DNA of 64,000 nt, from positions 310,001 through 374,000 of the forward strand of contig NZ_JAAAMU010000001.1 of assembly GCF_009909195.1 (NCBI RefSeq), written 5' to 3'. Positions 16,052 through 25,046 of the stretch are shown in pieces. This DNA comes from Paenibacillus sacheonensis (GTDB lineage: Bacteria > Bacillota > Bacilli > Paenibacillales > Paenibacillaceae). How positions within the stretch are numbered: the first letter of the stretch is position 1; each line of letters starts with the position of its first letter. The notes below the pieces were generated by a model. The model worked only from the letters and a program-made list of their open reading frames with translations. It did not search any database and was not told where the DNA came from. Both the position numbers and the translations under genes were made by a program.

Positions 16052-16873
16052 ATGGCTAAAGTCATTTCCAAATCGATTCTGTATCTGTTTCTTATCGTCG
16101 TGGCAGCAACCTGCCTCATCCCGTTCTACAGCATGATCATTACCTCGACGCATACCAATTCGGATATTGCGCGGAAGCTGCTCCTCATTCCGGGCGATCA
16201 GTTCATCGACAATTACAACCGGCTGAAGGATACGGTCAACATTTGGCGCGGTTTCGGAAATACGGTTTTCATTACGGTACTCTCGACGATTTTGAACGTG
16301 TATTTCGCTGCCCTGGCAGGCTACGGCTTCTCGAAATACAACTTCAAATACCGCAACGCGCTGTTCCTGCTCGTACTGGGCACGATGATGATTCCCGGTC
16401 AGCTCGGCATTATCGGCTTCTACAAGCTGATGGACTCGTTCCGCATGCTCAACACGTACTGGCCGCTCATTCTGCCGTCGATTCATAACGCCTTCGGGAT
16501 CTTCCTGATGCGCCAGTTCGCGGATTCGTCGGTGCCGACGGAGATCATCGAGTCGGGCCGCATGGACGGCTACAACGAGCTGCAAATCTTCAATCGGATC
16601 GTGCTTCCGATCATGAGTCCCGCGCTGGCGACCTTGGGCATCTTCGCCTTCATCGGCAAATGGAACGACTTCCTGACTCCGCTCATCATTCTCTTCGACA
16701 ACAACCTGCAGACGCTGCCGGTCATGATCGCGAGCTTGAAGTCGCAGTTCACCTCCGACTTCGGCGCGCAGTACGTCGGCATCGTGATCGCGGTGGTGCC
16801 GGTGCTGGTATTCTTCTCGTTCATGTCGAAGCGCATCATCGACGGCGTTGCGGCGGGCGCGGTGAAAGGCTGA
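16052..16873 (+). CDS. Sugar ABC transporter permease, MalG type
   Basis: This 273-residue second permease starts MAKVISKSILYLFLIVVAA. The EAA motif is SVPTEIIESGRMDGYNELQ near residues 154-172, and the end is GVAAGAVKG. It follows the first permease by 12 nt. The order of permease, permease, binding protein is repeated in the LacI-1 operon. Confidence 0.93.
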   Translation: MAKVISKSILYLFLIVVAATCLIPFYSMIITSTHTNSDIARKLLLIPGDQFIDNYNRLKDTVNIWRGFGNTVFITVLSTILNVYFAALAGYGFSKYNFKYRNALFLLVLGTMMIPGQLGIIGFYKLMDSFRMLNTYWPLILPSIHNAFGIFLMRQFADSSVPTEIIESGRMDGYNELQIFNRIVLPIMSPALATLGIFAFIGKWNDFLTPLIILFDNNLQTLPVMIASLKSQFTSDFGAQYVGIVIAVVPVLVFFSFMSKRIIDGVAAGAVKG

Positions 16874-17004
16874 TGCTTCATGGCATGTCATTGAAAGAGG
16901 TGATGCTCGTTAACGACGGCGACTAGACGGCAGGGAGTTTTGCAATCATGGGGTTTCATTTCAAACGTCTCGATTACAATCTACGACAAAAGGGGAGATC
17001 GGTT

Positions 17005-18357
17005 TTGAAAACGAAAAATTGGTTGACGATGGGCACATCCGTCGTGTTGGCTGCAAGCCTGCTGGCGGGCTGCGGCAGCAACGGCAGCAATGGAAATAAC
17101 GGCGGCAACACGGCGGGCGATACGAACGGCGCCGCGAATAACGGCGGTTCCGCAAACGAGGGCGCGGCGAACGGCGGCGGCACGAAGGAGCTGTCGGGCA
17201 AGCTCGTCATCTGGACGTTCTTCGACCAAGTCAAGGACATGGCGGACCAATTCCATGCGAAAAATCCGGGCGTAACGGTCGACGTCAAGATGTTCCCTGG
17301 CGACCAATACCAGACCAAGCTGCTGACGGCGCTTCAGTCCGGCAGGGACGTCCCCGATATTTTCGACTTGGAGCGCGGCTACATCGGCAAATTCATCGAC
17401 TCCAAATTCCTGACGGACCTGACCGCAATGGGCGGCGACGATTTGGTGAAGGACTACATTCCGTACGTGCAAGAGCTCGGACGCTCGTCCGATAACAAGC
17501 TGCGCGCGATTTCCGACCACTCTTCGCCGGGCGGCTTCTGGTACCAGAAGGACATCGCCGCCAAATACCTGGGCACGGACGACCCGGACAAAATCAGCGA
17601 CATGGTCAGCTCCTGGGATAAAATCGTCGAGCTCGGCAAAAAAGTCGCGGCGGACAGCGGCGGCAAAGAGCATCTGATCCAAAACGCCGGCGACCTGTTC
17701 GACATCGAAGCGTACAACACGCAGCCGTGGGTCAAAGACGGCAAGCTGAACATCGATCCGAAATGGCAAACGGTGTACGACACGCAGCAAAAAATCCGCC
17801 AAAACAACGTGGATGCCAAACTTCCGTTCATGTCGGCGGGCTGGGGCAACGCGCTTAACGACGGCAGCGTCGTACTGACGTCGATGCCGGCTTGGGCAGG
17901 CTTCATGATCGACAACAAAGACGATAAGGCCAAAGGCAAATACGGCGTGGCCAAAACGCCGGAGGGCTTCTACGTCGGCGGCACGTACCGCGGCATCTAC
18001 GACAAATCCGACAACAAAGAATTGGCGTACGAATTCATCAAGTACATCGCCGGCACGGAATGGCAGCAGCACAACCTGGAGAAAACGGGCAACATGCCGG
18101 GCAGCGGCAAAGTATACGAGGCGAACGTCGATACGTACAAATCCGCGTTCTTCGGCGATCAAAACATTTTGAAGCCTTACTACGAGTCCGTGAAACAAAT
18201 GCCGGCCATCAAAGCGGATAAATACGGCGAGGATATTCTCAGCAAATGGAGAAAAGCCGCAGGCGACGGCATCACGAACAACAAGAGCTACGACGACGTC
18301 GTGAAGGACTTCAAGAAAGAAGTGAAAAACACGTTCCCCGAATTGAAGCTGGACTAA
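17005..18357 (+). CDS. Sugar-binding lipoprotein of ABC transporter
   Basis: This 450-residue family-1 solute-binding protein is anchored by a lipobox SLLAGC (Cys23). A long Gly/Asn/Ala-rich linker follows (about residues 24-60), then the ligand-binding fold: ELSGKLVIWTFFDQVKDMA, DVPDIFDLERGYIGKF, ISDHSSPGGFWYQKDI and VVLTSMPAWAGF. The TTG at 17005 is preferred because AGGGGAG lies 8 nt upstream and the signal peptide then has normal length. An ATG at 16948 would add 19 residues. It is third in the transporter set, and a hairpin follows its stop codon. Confidence 0.92.
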   Translation: MKTKNWLTMGTSVVLAASLLAGCGSNGSNGNNGGNTAGDTNGAANNGGSANEGAANGGGTKELSGKLVIWTFFDQVKDMADQFHAKNPGVTVDVKMFPGDQYQTKLLTALQSGRDVPDIFDLERGYIGKFIDSKFLTDLTAMGGDDLVKDYIPYVQELGRSSDNKLRAISDHSSPGGFWYQKDIAAKYLGTDDPDKISDMVSSWDKIVELGKKVAADSGGKEHLIQNAGDLFDIEAYNTQPWVKDGKLNIDPKWQTVYDTQQKIRQNNVDAKLPFMSAGWGNALNDGSVVLTSMPAWAGFMIDNKDDKAKGKYGVAKTPEGFYVGGTYRGIYDKSDNKELAYEFIKYIAGTEWQQHNLEKTGNMPGSGKVYEANVDTYKSAFFGDQNILKPYYESVKQMPAIKADKYGEDILSKWRKAAGDGITNNKSYDDVVKDFKKEVKNTFPELKLD

Positions 18358-18369
18358 TCGACAGTACAA

Positions 18370-18409
18370 GGCGCGGCTGCTTCTCGCGGAGAGGCAGTCG
18401 CCCATTTTT
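18370..18409 (+). terminator. Attenuator hairpin after binding-protein gene
   Basis: The stem GGCGCGGCTGCTTCTC / GAGAGGCAGTCGCC, with a few mismatches (18370-18402), is followed by an ATTTTT tract. It sits between the binding protein and the first enzyme gene. Partial termination here would favour binding-protein synthesis. Confidence 0.65.
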
Positions 18410-18427
18410 GGAAGGAGAATCGGCCCG

Positions 18428-19681
18428 ATGAGCAGCATTCATGAATACGTAAATCAACTTCGGATCATCGACGGACATGAACATCTGGCGACCCCGCAAA
18501 TTCGCAAGAAGGAAAACCAGGACTTTTTCTCGCTCATGCATTATTTGGAATCGGATCTGATCACGGCCGGGATGGCGCGCGACGCTTTAGGCAGAAAGGC
18601 CGGCAGCGACGAAGAGCGGGCCGCGGCGTTTCTGAAGCATTGGGAGCGAACCCGCAACACGACGTACGCGCGCATGTTCCGGACGGCGATGGAGGATTTG
18701 TACGGCTTTCAAGATTGGAGCGTTCCGGGAATCCTGGCCGTGAACGAGAAGGTCAAGGCGGCGACGCACGACCCGAATTGGTACGACAAGGTGCTTTACG
18801 AGAAGTCGGGCATCGACCTGGCCTTCACCCTCATTCAGACGACGAAGCTGGACTATGACCGGTTCCGTCCGATCATGTTCATGGACTTTACCTTTAAACT
18901 TCGAAATCGGAAGGATATCCGCGACGTGGAAAGAAACGCCGGCGCGAACGTGCACACGTTCTCGGCCTATTTGGACGCGGTGGATGCCTTATTGCATAGA
19001 TTCAAAACGGAAGGCATGGTCGCGACGAAGCTCGGGCACGCCTATTGGCGTTCGCTGGCCAGCGGGAAGCCGACCTTCCAGGAAGCGGAATCGGTCTTCA
19101 ACCGGCTGCTGGGCTGCACGCTCGAAGAAGGGCTGTCCCAGTCGGAGACGGAATCGCTGCAGGATTATCTCATACATTTCATCATTCAGCGTTCCGCCGC
19201 CTACGAGCTGCCGATTCAAATTCATACCGGCCACCACGAGACAAGCGTCTCGAGCAACGGCAACCTGATTCCGAATTCCAACGCGGCGCTGCTGCTGCCG
19301 CTGCTCGCCGAATATCAAGATGCCAAGTTCGTGCTGCTGCACTGCGGTTTCCCTTATCATGAGACGTATCTAAGCATCGCCAAGAATTACCCGAACGTGT
19401 ATACGGACTTCACGTGGACGTATATCATATCGCCGACGGCGGCCAAAACGATTCTTCACCAGATGATCGAGATGGTGCCGCAGACGAAAATCCAAGGCTT
19501 CGGCGGCGATTATAACCACGTCGAAGGCACGTACGCGCATTTGAAGCTCGCGCGGGGCATCGTCGCCGACACGCTGGCCGAGAAGATCGCGGAGGGCGCA
19601 TTGAAGGAGAAGGACGCGATGCGTTTCGCGGACCGGATCTTCAGGGAGAATCTGATCGAGCTGTATCAACTGGATCTATAG
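18428..19681 (+). CDS. Metal-dependent amidohydrolase-family protein (uronate-isomerase-like fold possible)
   Basis: This 417-residue TIM-barrel hydrolase of the amidohydrolase superfamily shows the first metal motif as DGHEHLATP near residues 17-25, further ligands in IQIHTGHHE (about 262) and VLLHCGFPYHE, and an acidic end-of-barrel segment QGFGGDYNHVEG near 355. Family members hydrolyse lactones or C-N bonds, decarboxylate, or isomerise uronates. The sugar setting favours a sugar acid or lactone. AAGGAG precedes the ATG. It is the first enzyme gene after the transporter, downstream of the attenuator hairpin. Confidence 0.8.
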   Translation: MSSIHEYVNQLRIIDGHEHLATPQIRKKENQDFFSLMHYLESDLITAGMARDALGRKAGSDEERAAAFLKHWERTRNTTYARMFRTAMEDLYGFQDWSVPGILAVNEKVKAATHDPNWYDKVLYEKSGIDLAFTLIQTTKLDYDRFRPIMFMDFTFKLRNRKDIRDVERNAGANVHTFSAYLDAVDALLHRFKTEGMVATKLGHAYWRSLASGKPTFQEAESVFNRLLGCTLEEGLSQSETESLQDYLIHFIIQRSAAYELPIQIHTGHHETSVSSNGNLIPNSNAALLLPLLAEYQDAKFVLLHCGFPYHETYLSIAKNYPNVYTDFTWTYIISPTAAKTILHQMIEMVPQTKIQGFGGDYNHVEGTYAHLKLARGIVADTLAEKIAEGALKEKDAMRFADRIFRENLIELYQLDL

Positions 19682-19701
19682 GCCGAAAGGACGGATGGCA
19701 C

Positions 19702-21732
19702 ATGGGATGGAGAACGGAATCGACCGGCAGGGGCAGAGAGCTCCGGGTGTTCGAGCCCGGTAACGACGGCGGCGCGGCCTATATGCGCTTCGGCCGGCTG
19801 CTCGGGTTGTGGAATGCCGAGGGGCGCGAAATCGGCGAGCTGCCGATCGGCGAGATCGTCTCCGACGGCGAGGGCGGGCTGCGAATGGCGGGCGCGTCGG
19901 AGCTGTACGAGGCGGAAGCCCGCTGGAAGGCCGATCCGGAGGAGCCCGGCGTCTACGACGTCACGCTGCGGTTTGTTTATAAAGGAGAGGCGCCGGCGGA
20001 ATTCGGGCTGACGTTCGGCTGCGAGCTGATCGGGCCGGGACGGCCGGACTGGATGATTCCAGGCGCGTTCTACAAGGAGAACCGGTTCGAGAAGAACCTG
20101 CGCATGTATCCCCGTTACGACTATCGAGGCGGGAAGCATGATGAAATGGTGTCCGATTACTGGTCGTTCCGTTCGGACCGCGCGGCGCTCCCGGCGGTGT
20201 TCACCTGGAATGACGGCGCATGCGGCGCGCTCTGCACGGACGAGATGTCGGAGCTCGGCCTGACGGGCATCGGCTTCCGCGGGAACGAGGCGGGCACGGC
20301 GATCTGGCTGGACTACCCGTACCGCGAGGAACCGGTAACCTTCGTCGGAGACGCGCTTCCGCGTCCGGCGGATATCGTTTGCGCCCGGTTTGAGCCGGGA
20401 CAGCAGGCGACGCTGAAGCTGAACGTCTATGCGGCGGGAGCCGATCCGCATGCCTACGATCCGTTCGTGCGCCGAATGTACCGGCTGCATGGCGCCGAGC
20501 ACCGGCTGAACCCTTGGATGGGCTTGGGAGAGGCGGCGGAGCTGACCGCGCACGGGCTTTATACGTGGCATTACGATGCCGAGGAAGGCATTCTGAACGA
20601 GACGGCGGCGTTCGACCGCGAGTTCAACAACAACGTGAAGGGCATGGGCGACCGCCGCCATATGCACGTGGGCTGGGTCAGCGGCGCGCCGTACGCATAT
20701 GCCTTGCTCGCTTACGGCCGGAAGAAAGGCATCGCGGCTTACGCGGAAGCGGGCGCCGCGGTGCTCGACAAGATCGCAAGCGGCGTCTCGCCGAGCGGCA
20801 TTTTCTGGGCGTCGTGGGTGGCCGGCAAGGGCTGGACCGCCGGATGGAATCCGAAGTCGGACTGGCTACAGGCGCGCACGATCGCCGAAGCGACGCTGTT
20901 CATGACGCGCGCGCTCGCGTTCGAGCGGGAACGCGGCGTCGCGCATCCCGAATGGGAAGCGGCGGTGTCGTCCAACCTGAACTTCGCGGCTTCCCGTCAA
21001 CGGGAGGACGGTAATTTCGGCTCCTACTACAACTGCCGGAGCGGCGAGGTCGAGGAATGGGACGGCGCCGGAGGCATGCTCTGGATCTCCGCGCTGCTTG
21101 CGGGCGCGGCTTATTTCGAAGAGAAGCGCTACTCGGAAGCGGCGGTGCTTGCCGGCGGCTATTACGAGACATTCATCAAGGACGAATATATATATGGCGC
21201 CCCGGAGGACGTGCATCTGACGCCGACCTCCGAGGATGCGTACAACGCGGTTGCCTCGTACGTTCATTTGTACGAATTCGACCGCAGCCCGGGCTGGCTG
21301 GCGCTCGCCTCCAGCGCGGCGGACTGGATGATGACGTTCCGGTGGACGTACAATTTGCAATTTCCGGAGCATACGCTGCTCGCGCGGTACGATTTTCGAT
21401 CGCGGGGCGCGGATCAGGCGTCGACCTCCAATCAGCATCTGCATAATTACGGCCTGTTCTGCGTGCCGGAGATGCTGCGGCTGTGGACGTACACGAAGGA
21501 CGATTATTATCTCGACCGCACGCGGGACCATATCGCCTGCTTCCTGCAGTTCATCGCCCGGGAAGACGGAGACTTCAATGCGTACAAGGGCATGGTCACC
21601 GAACGCTTCTATAATACGAATTGCTTCCAGCCGAAGGGCATGATGCTGACGCTGTCGCATTCCTGGTGCATCGGACTCATTCTGTATGCCGCGCAGGAAG
21701 CGGAAGCTTACGCGGATGCCCTGAAGCTGTAA
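19702..21732 (+). CDS. Large (alpha/alpha)6 glycosidase-like protein, unassigned family
   Basis: This 676-residue protein has no signal peptide, so it is cytoplasmic. The N-terminal ~260 residues look beta-rich, with many short strands (for example GVYDVTLRFVYKGEAPAEFGLTF split by turns). The C-terminal ~400 residues show repeating helical pairs with aromatic loops: YTWHYDAEEG, NNNVKGMGDRRHMHVGW, WDGAGGMLWISALL, DVHLTPTSEDAYNAVASYVH and NTNCFQPKGMM. This is typical of six-hairpin glycosidases with a beta-sandwich in front. I cannot name the GH family. Acidic candidates are the Asp/Glu in WDGAGG and TSEDAYN. It starts 20 nt after the amidohydrolase gene. Confidence 0.7.
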   Translation: MGWRTESTGRGRELRVFEPGNDGGAAYMRFGRLLGLWNAEGREIGELPIGEIVSDGEGGLRMAGASELYEAEARWKADPEEPGVYDVTLRFVYKGEAPAEFGLTFGCELIGPGRPDWMIPGAFYKENRFEKNLRMYPRYDYRGGKHDEMVSDYWSFRSDRAALPAVFTWNDGACGALCTDEMSELGLTGIGFRGNEAGTAIWLDYPYREEPVTFVGDALPRPADIVCARFEPGQQATLKLNVYAAGADPHAYDPFVRRMYRLHGAEHRLNPWMGLGEAAELTAHGLYTWHYDAEEGILNETAAFDREFNNNVKGMGDRRHMHVGWVSGAPYAYALLAYGRKKGIAAYAEAGAAVLDKIASGVSPSGIFWASWVAGKGWTAGWNPKSDWLQARTIAEATLFMTRALAFERERGVAHPEWEAAVSSNLNFAASRQREDGNFGSYYNCRSGEVEEWDGAGGMLWISALLAGAAYFEEKRYSEAAVLAGGYYETFIKDEYIYGAPEDVHLTPTSEDAYNAVASYVHLYEFDRSPGWLALASSAADWMMTFRWTYNLQFPEHTLLARYDFRSRGADQASTSNQHLHNYGLFCVPEMLRLWTYTKDDYYLDRTRDHIACFLQFIAREDGDFNAYKGMVTERFYNTNCFQPKGMMLTLSHSWCIGLILYAAQEAEAYADALKL

Positions 21733-21826
21733 TCCCGCTAAGACATTGGTCGATCTTGACGGCAGTCAGCCGCGCTCAGGGGAATGCGAATACGATTTCT
21801 ACCCATCGAACGGAGGTTCACGCAGC

Positions 21827-23197
21827 GTGAAATTTGCAGGTATCGATATCGGGACCACATCCATCGGCATTGTCATCGCCTCGTCCGCGGGCGAGACGAT
21901 CAGCGTAGTTACGAAAGCGAATGACGCATTCTTGCGAAGCGAACGGAGCTGGGAGCGGACTCAGGAGCCGGAGCGGATCGCCGCGATCGTCCGCGAGCTG
22001 ATCGAAGCCAGCGAACCCTATTGGGCTGACGTTGCCGCGATCGGCATCTCCTGCCAGATGCATGGCATGCTGTACGTGAATCTGGACGGCCGAAGCGTCA
22101 GCCCGCTCTATACGTGGCAGGACGGGCGAGGCGACCTGCCGATGGCGCACGGCGTGGGCACGTACGCCGAGCACCTCGGCAGGTTAACGGGACATTCGGC
22201 GAGCAGCGGCTACGGGCTCGTCACGCATTACTACAATACGCTGAACGGCGAAGTGCCGAAGGATGCGGCGTTTCTCTGCACGATCGGCGATTATATCGCC
22301 ATGAAGCTGACGGGAGCCACGTCGCCGGTCATGGACCCGTCCAATGCGGCGGGCTTCGGCCTGTTCGCGAACCGGCTGGCGGCCTTCGATGCCGCCGCGG
22401 TAGCGAAGGCCGGCATGGACGCGTCGATGCTGCCTCCGGTCGCCCAGGCAGGCGGCATCGCCGGAAGGACGCCGGACGGCAAGGCGGTCGCCTGCGCGAT
22501 CGGCGACAACCAAGCGAGCTTCATCGGCGCGGTGCCGAAGCTAGCGGGAACGATGCTCGTCAACATCGGCACCGGCTCGCAGATGTCGGTGTATACGGAA
22601 CAATACGAGGAAATCCCCGGATTGGAGACGCGTCCGTTCCCGGGCGGCGGCTTCCTGCTCGTCGGAGCGCCGCTGAGCGGCGGCAAGTCGTATGCGCTGC
22701 TGGAGCAATTCTTCAAAGCGGTCTGCCGGTCGTTCGGCGATGCCGCGATCGACGATGCGGATATCTACGAGCGCATGAACGCGATGGCCGGGCAAGCGCT
22801 TGAAGAGGGCATGGGACAGCTCCGGTTCGGCACGCAGTTTTACGGCACACGTTATGATCCGCAAGGACTCGGGCATGCTGCCGGCATCGGCCCGGACAAT
22901 TTCACGCCGGGCCATTTCGCGGCAGCGGTGCTGACGGGAATCGTCGACGAGCTGATGGGCTTCGTTCACCTTTTGCCCGGAAGGCTGCTAAATGCCGTTA
23001 CCGGCGCCGCGGGCTCGGGCAACGGAATTCGCCGCAATCCCGTCATGCAGCGGCTGCTTCGCGAGCATCTGACCCTGCCGCTGCATCTGGCGGAGGCGAA
23101 GGAAGAGGCGGCGTTCGGCGCTGCCGTGCATGCGGCCGCGGCGACGGGCGCCTGCGCGGATTTGAACGCGGCGATGGCCGCGATGAAGAAAGGATGA
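21827..23197 (+). CDS. FGGY-family carbohydrate kinase 1, sedoheptulokinase-like
   Basis: This 456-residue ATP-dependent sugar kinase has the N-terminal phosphate-binding GIDIGTTSIGIVI and then ISCQMHGMLYV, QDGRG and GDYIAMKLTG. The C-terminal half has GTGSQMSVY and AAGSGNGIRRNPVMQRLL, a pattern I associate with sedoheptulokinase-type FGGY enzymes. The GTG at 21827 is chosen (CGGAGG 10 nt upstream, normal N-terminus). The open frame upstream adds 27 residues with no family similarity. Phosphorylation of a ketose for the nearby class II aldolase-like protein is a reasonable inference. Confidence 0.87.
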   Translation: MKFAGIDIGTTSIGIVIASSAGETISVVTKANDAFLRSERSWERTQEPERIAAIVRELIEASEPYWADVAAIGISCQMHGMLYVNLDGRSVSPLYTWQDGRGDLPMAHGVGTYAEHLGRLTGHSASSGYGLVTHYYNTLNGEVPKDAAFLCTIGDYIAMKLTGATSPVMDPSNAAGFGLFANRLAAFDAAAVAKAGMDASMLPPVAQAGGIAGRTPDGKAVACAIGDNQASFIGAVPKLAGTMLVNIGTGSQMSVYTEQYEEIPGLETRPFPGGGFLLVGAPLSGGKSYALLEQFFKAVCRSFGDAAIDDADIYERMNAMAGQALEEGMGQLRFGTQFYGTRYDPQGLGHAAGIGPDNFTPGHFAAAVLTGIVDELMGFVHLLPGRLLNAVTGAAGSGNGIRRNPVMQRLLREHLTLPLHLAEAKEEAAFGAAVHAAAATGACADLNAAMAAMKKG

Positions 23198-23203
23198 GTG
23201 ATC

Positions 23204-23902
23204 ATGGGAGAGAGCAGAACGGATTGGACCGGCCGCAAGCTGGTCATTATTCATACGACGCCGCTGACGGTGGAGCCGTTGAAAGGGCTGGCGCTGGCGC
23301 AGATGCCCGGCATTGAAGTCGTGAACCTGGTCGACGACTCCGTCCTGCCGCAGCTGGCGGCGAACGGAGGACGCATCGCGGACGTTCGCGAACGCTGGAG
23401 CGAGTACGCCCGCATCGCGGAGCGTCTCGGCGCCGACTGCATCCTGAACGCCTGCTCGTCGATCGGCGAGCTGTGCGCGCAGGTGCAGCCGGAGATCGGC
23501 GTACCGATTGTCCGCATCGACGAAGCGGTAGCGGAATTCGCCGTCGGTACGGCAGCCAAAATCGGCGTCGCCGCGACGCTCGCGACGACGCTGGAGCCGA
23601 CCCAGCGGCAGCTGCGCGCCAAGGCGGAGCAGGCCGGCAGGACGGTGGAGCTCGTGCCGGTCGTCGCTTCGACTGCCTATCAGCTGCTGCTCGCAGGCGA
23701 CAAGGACGGCCACGACAACGAGCTGGCGGAGACGCTGCGCCGGTTGGCGGCCGATACGGACGTCGTGGTGCTGGCGCAGGCGTCGATGGCTCGGGTCGCA
23801 GAACGGTTCTCACCGGAAGAACGCCAGCGATTCCTGACAAGCCCGGAGCTTGGCATGAAGCGCGTGAAGGAAACGATCGCCGCGGCTGCGGCAAGAAACT
23901 AA
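23204..23902 (+). CDS. Asp/Glu/hydantoin racemase family protein
   Basis: This 232-residue protein shows the two pseudo-symmetric halves of the Asp/Glu racemase family. The first catalytic-type cysteine appears in ILNACSSIGELC (near residue 86). The second position, usually a Cys, falls in VVVLAQASMARV, where Ala-Ser replaces it. The missing second Cys argues against a true racemase and for a lyase, decarboxylase or isomerase role on a sugar-acid intermediate. The ATG at 23204 is 9 nt from AGGA. A GTG at 23198 directly abuts the previous stop codon. It lies in the sugar operon between kinase and aldolase genes. Confidence 0.8.
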   Translation: MGESRTDWTGRKLVIIHTTPLTVEPLKGLALAQMPGIEVVNLVDDSVLPQLAANGGRIADVRERWSEYARIAERLGADCILNACSSIGELCAQVQPEIGVPIVRIDEAVAEFAVGTAAKIGVAATLATTLEPTQRQLRAKAEQAGRTVELVPVVASTAYQLLLAGDKDGHDNELAETLRRLAADTDVVVLAQASMARVAERFSPEERQRFLTSPELGMKRVKETIAAAAARN

Positions 23903-23934
23903 ACAGACAGATAAACGGGAGATGGAGAAACCAT

Positions 23935-24855
23935 ATGAACAACCATACGAAACCTCGAAACGTCATTACGCTGAAGAAGGCGCTGGAATTCGCGGAGGCG
24001 GGCCGGTTCGCGATCGGCTCGTTCTCGCCGCGCTACACGCCGATGATCGCGGCCGTGCTTTCAGCCGGCCAAGAGGCGAACTCGCCGATCATCGTGCAAA
24101 TCTCGCATAAAGAGCTGATTCGGTACGGCATTACGCCGGCGGAATTCGGCGATGAGTTTTACGATCAGGTCGGCAAGCTGAACATCACGGTGCCGGTCGT
24201 GCTGCATCTCGACCATACGAAGGAATTGGCGACGATCGCGGAGGCGATCGATGCCGGCTTCACGTCGGTCATGATCGACGCGTCCGAGAAACCGTTCGAC
24301 AGCAACGTCAAGGACAGCAAGGAAGTGGTCGCGTACGCGCACGCGAAGGGCGTATCGGTCGAAGCCGAGCTCGGCATGATCGGCACGACGGACTTCGTCG
24401 AGACCGACAAGGACGAGGAGCTGTACACCGATCCGCGCGAAGCGGAGGAATTCGTCCGTCTGACCGGCGTCGACGCGCTGGCCGTCTCCTGCGGCACGGC
24501 CCACGGCGTCTACAACGTGAAGCTGCCGAAAATCGACTATGCGCGCCTGTCGGCGATCCGTGCGTTGACGCCGGTTCATCTCGTGCTGCACGGCGGCTCG
24601 GGCGTTCCGGCCGAGATGATGCAGCAGGCGTTCCGTCTGCCGGGCGGCGGCGTGAGCAAGGTCAATATCGCGACGGACCTGGAGCTGTCCCTGCTGTCGG
24701 CGCTCGGCCGCGAAGAGCGGATGTCGAACCTGGAATGCCTGTCGCTTTCCCCGGAACGTCTGGCGATCGGCCGCGAAGCGGTCAAACGCACCGTCATCGG
24801 CAAAATGGAAGGCTTCGTCTGCAGCGCAGGCGAAGCCGGACGATTCGTCCTGTAA
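23935..24855 (+). CDS. Class II fructose-bisphosphate-aldolase-family protein (Fba/GatY/KbaY-like)
   Basis: This 306-residue zinc-dependent aldolase homologue starts MNNHTKPRNVITLKKALEFA. Zinc and catalytic features are VVLHLDHTKEL (Asp/His pair near residue 85), SCGTAHGVYN (His near 185) and VLHGGSG (His near 215). The VSKVNIATDLE segment binds substrate phosphate in the family. It would cleave a ketose (bis)phosphate to DHAP plus an aldehyde, a natural next step after the FGGY kinase encoded just upstream. The open frame continues upstream through the racemase-like gene, which is a shadow. Confidence 0.9.
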   Translation: MNNHTKPRNVITLKKALEFAEAGRFAIGSFSPRYTPMIAAVLSAGQEANSPIIVQISHKELIRYGITPAEFGDEFYDQVGKLNITVPVVLHLDHTKELATIAEAIDAGFTSVMIDASEKPFDSNVKDSKEVVAYAHAKGVSVEAELGMIGTTDFVETDKDEELYTDPREAEEFVRLTGVDALAVSCGTAHGVYNVKLPKIDYARLSAIRALTPVHLVLHGGSGVPAEMMQQAFRLPGGGVSKVNIATDLELSLLSALGREERMSNLECLSLSPERLAIGREAVKRTVIGKMEGFVCSAGEAGRFVL

Positions 24856-24959
24856 GAGAGGTCCTAGTCTTGCAAGGGAGAGGCCGCGGCTTGAAAGAGC
24901 AGCCGTAGAGTCGCAAGCGAGGTCGTAGACCTGTATAACGGCGGCCGTAATTATGCCAC

Positions 24960-24989
24960 TGCGGCTGTCGTCCTATGACAGCAGCCGCA
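24960..24989 (+). other. Stable hairpin without T-tract in the gap before the alpha-mannosidase gene
   Basis: TGCGGCTG (from 24960) pairs with CAGCCGCA (to 24989), with partial inner pairing around a CTAT loop. No U-run follows, so this is more likely an mRNA-processing or stability element than a terminator. The rest of 24856-25046 is a degenerate run rich in GTCGTAG-like and GAGAGGCCG-like words, with no gene. Confidence 0.4.
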
Positions 24990-25046
24990 TCGACGGCGCA
25001 GTACCGCATTCATTTCAACTCGTTCAATAGGAGATGACATTCATAG

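Noticed and set aside
23473-23934. Long N-terminal extension of the class II aldolase-like protein
   Set aside because: It overlaps the racemase-like gene in another frame and is Arg/Gly-rich; the family N-terminus begins at 23935.
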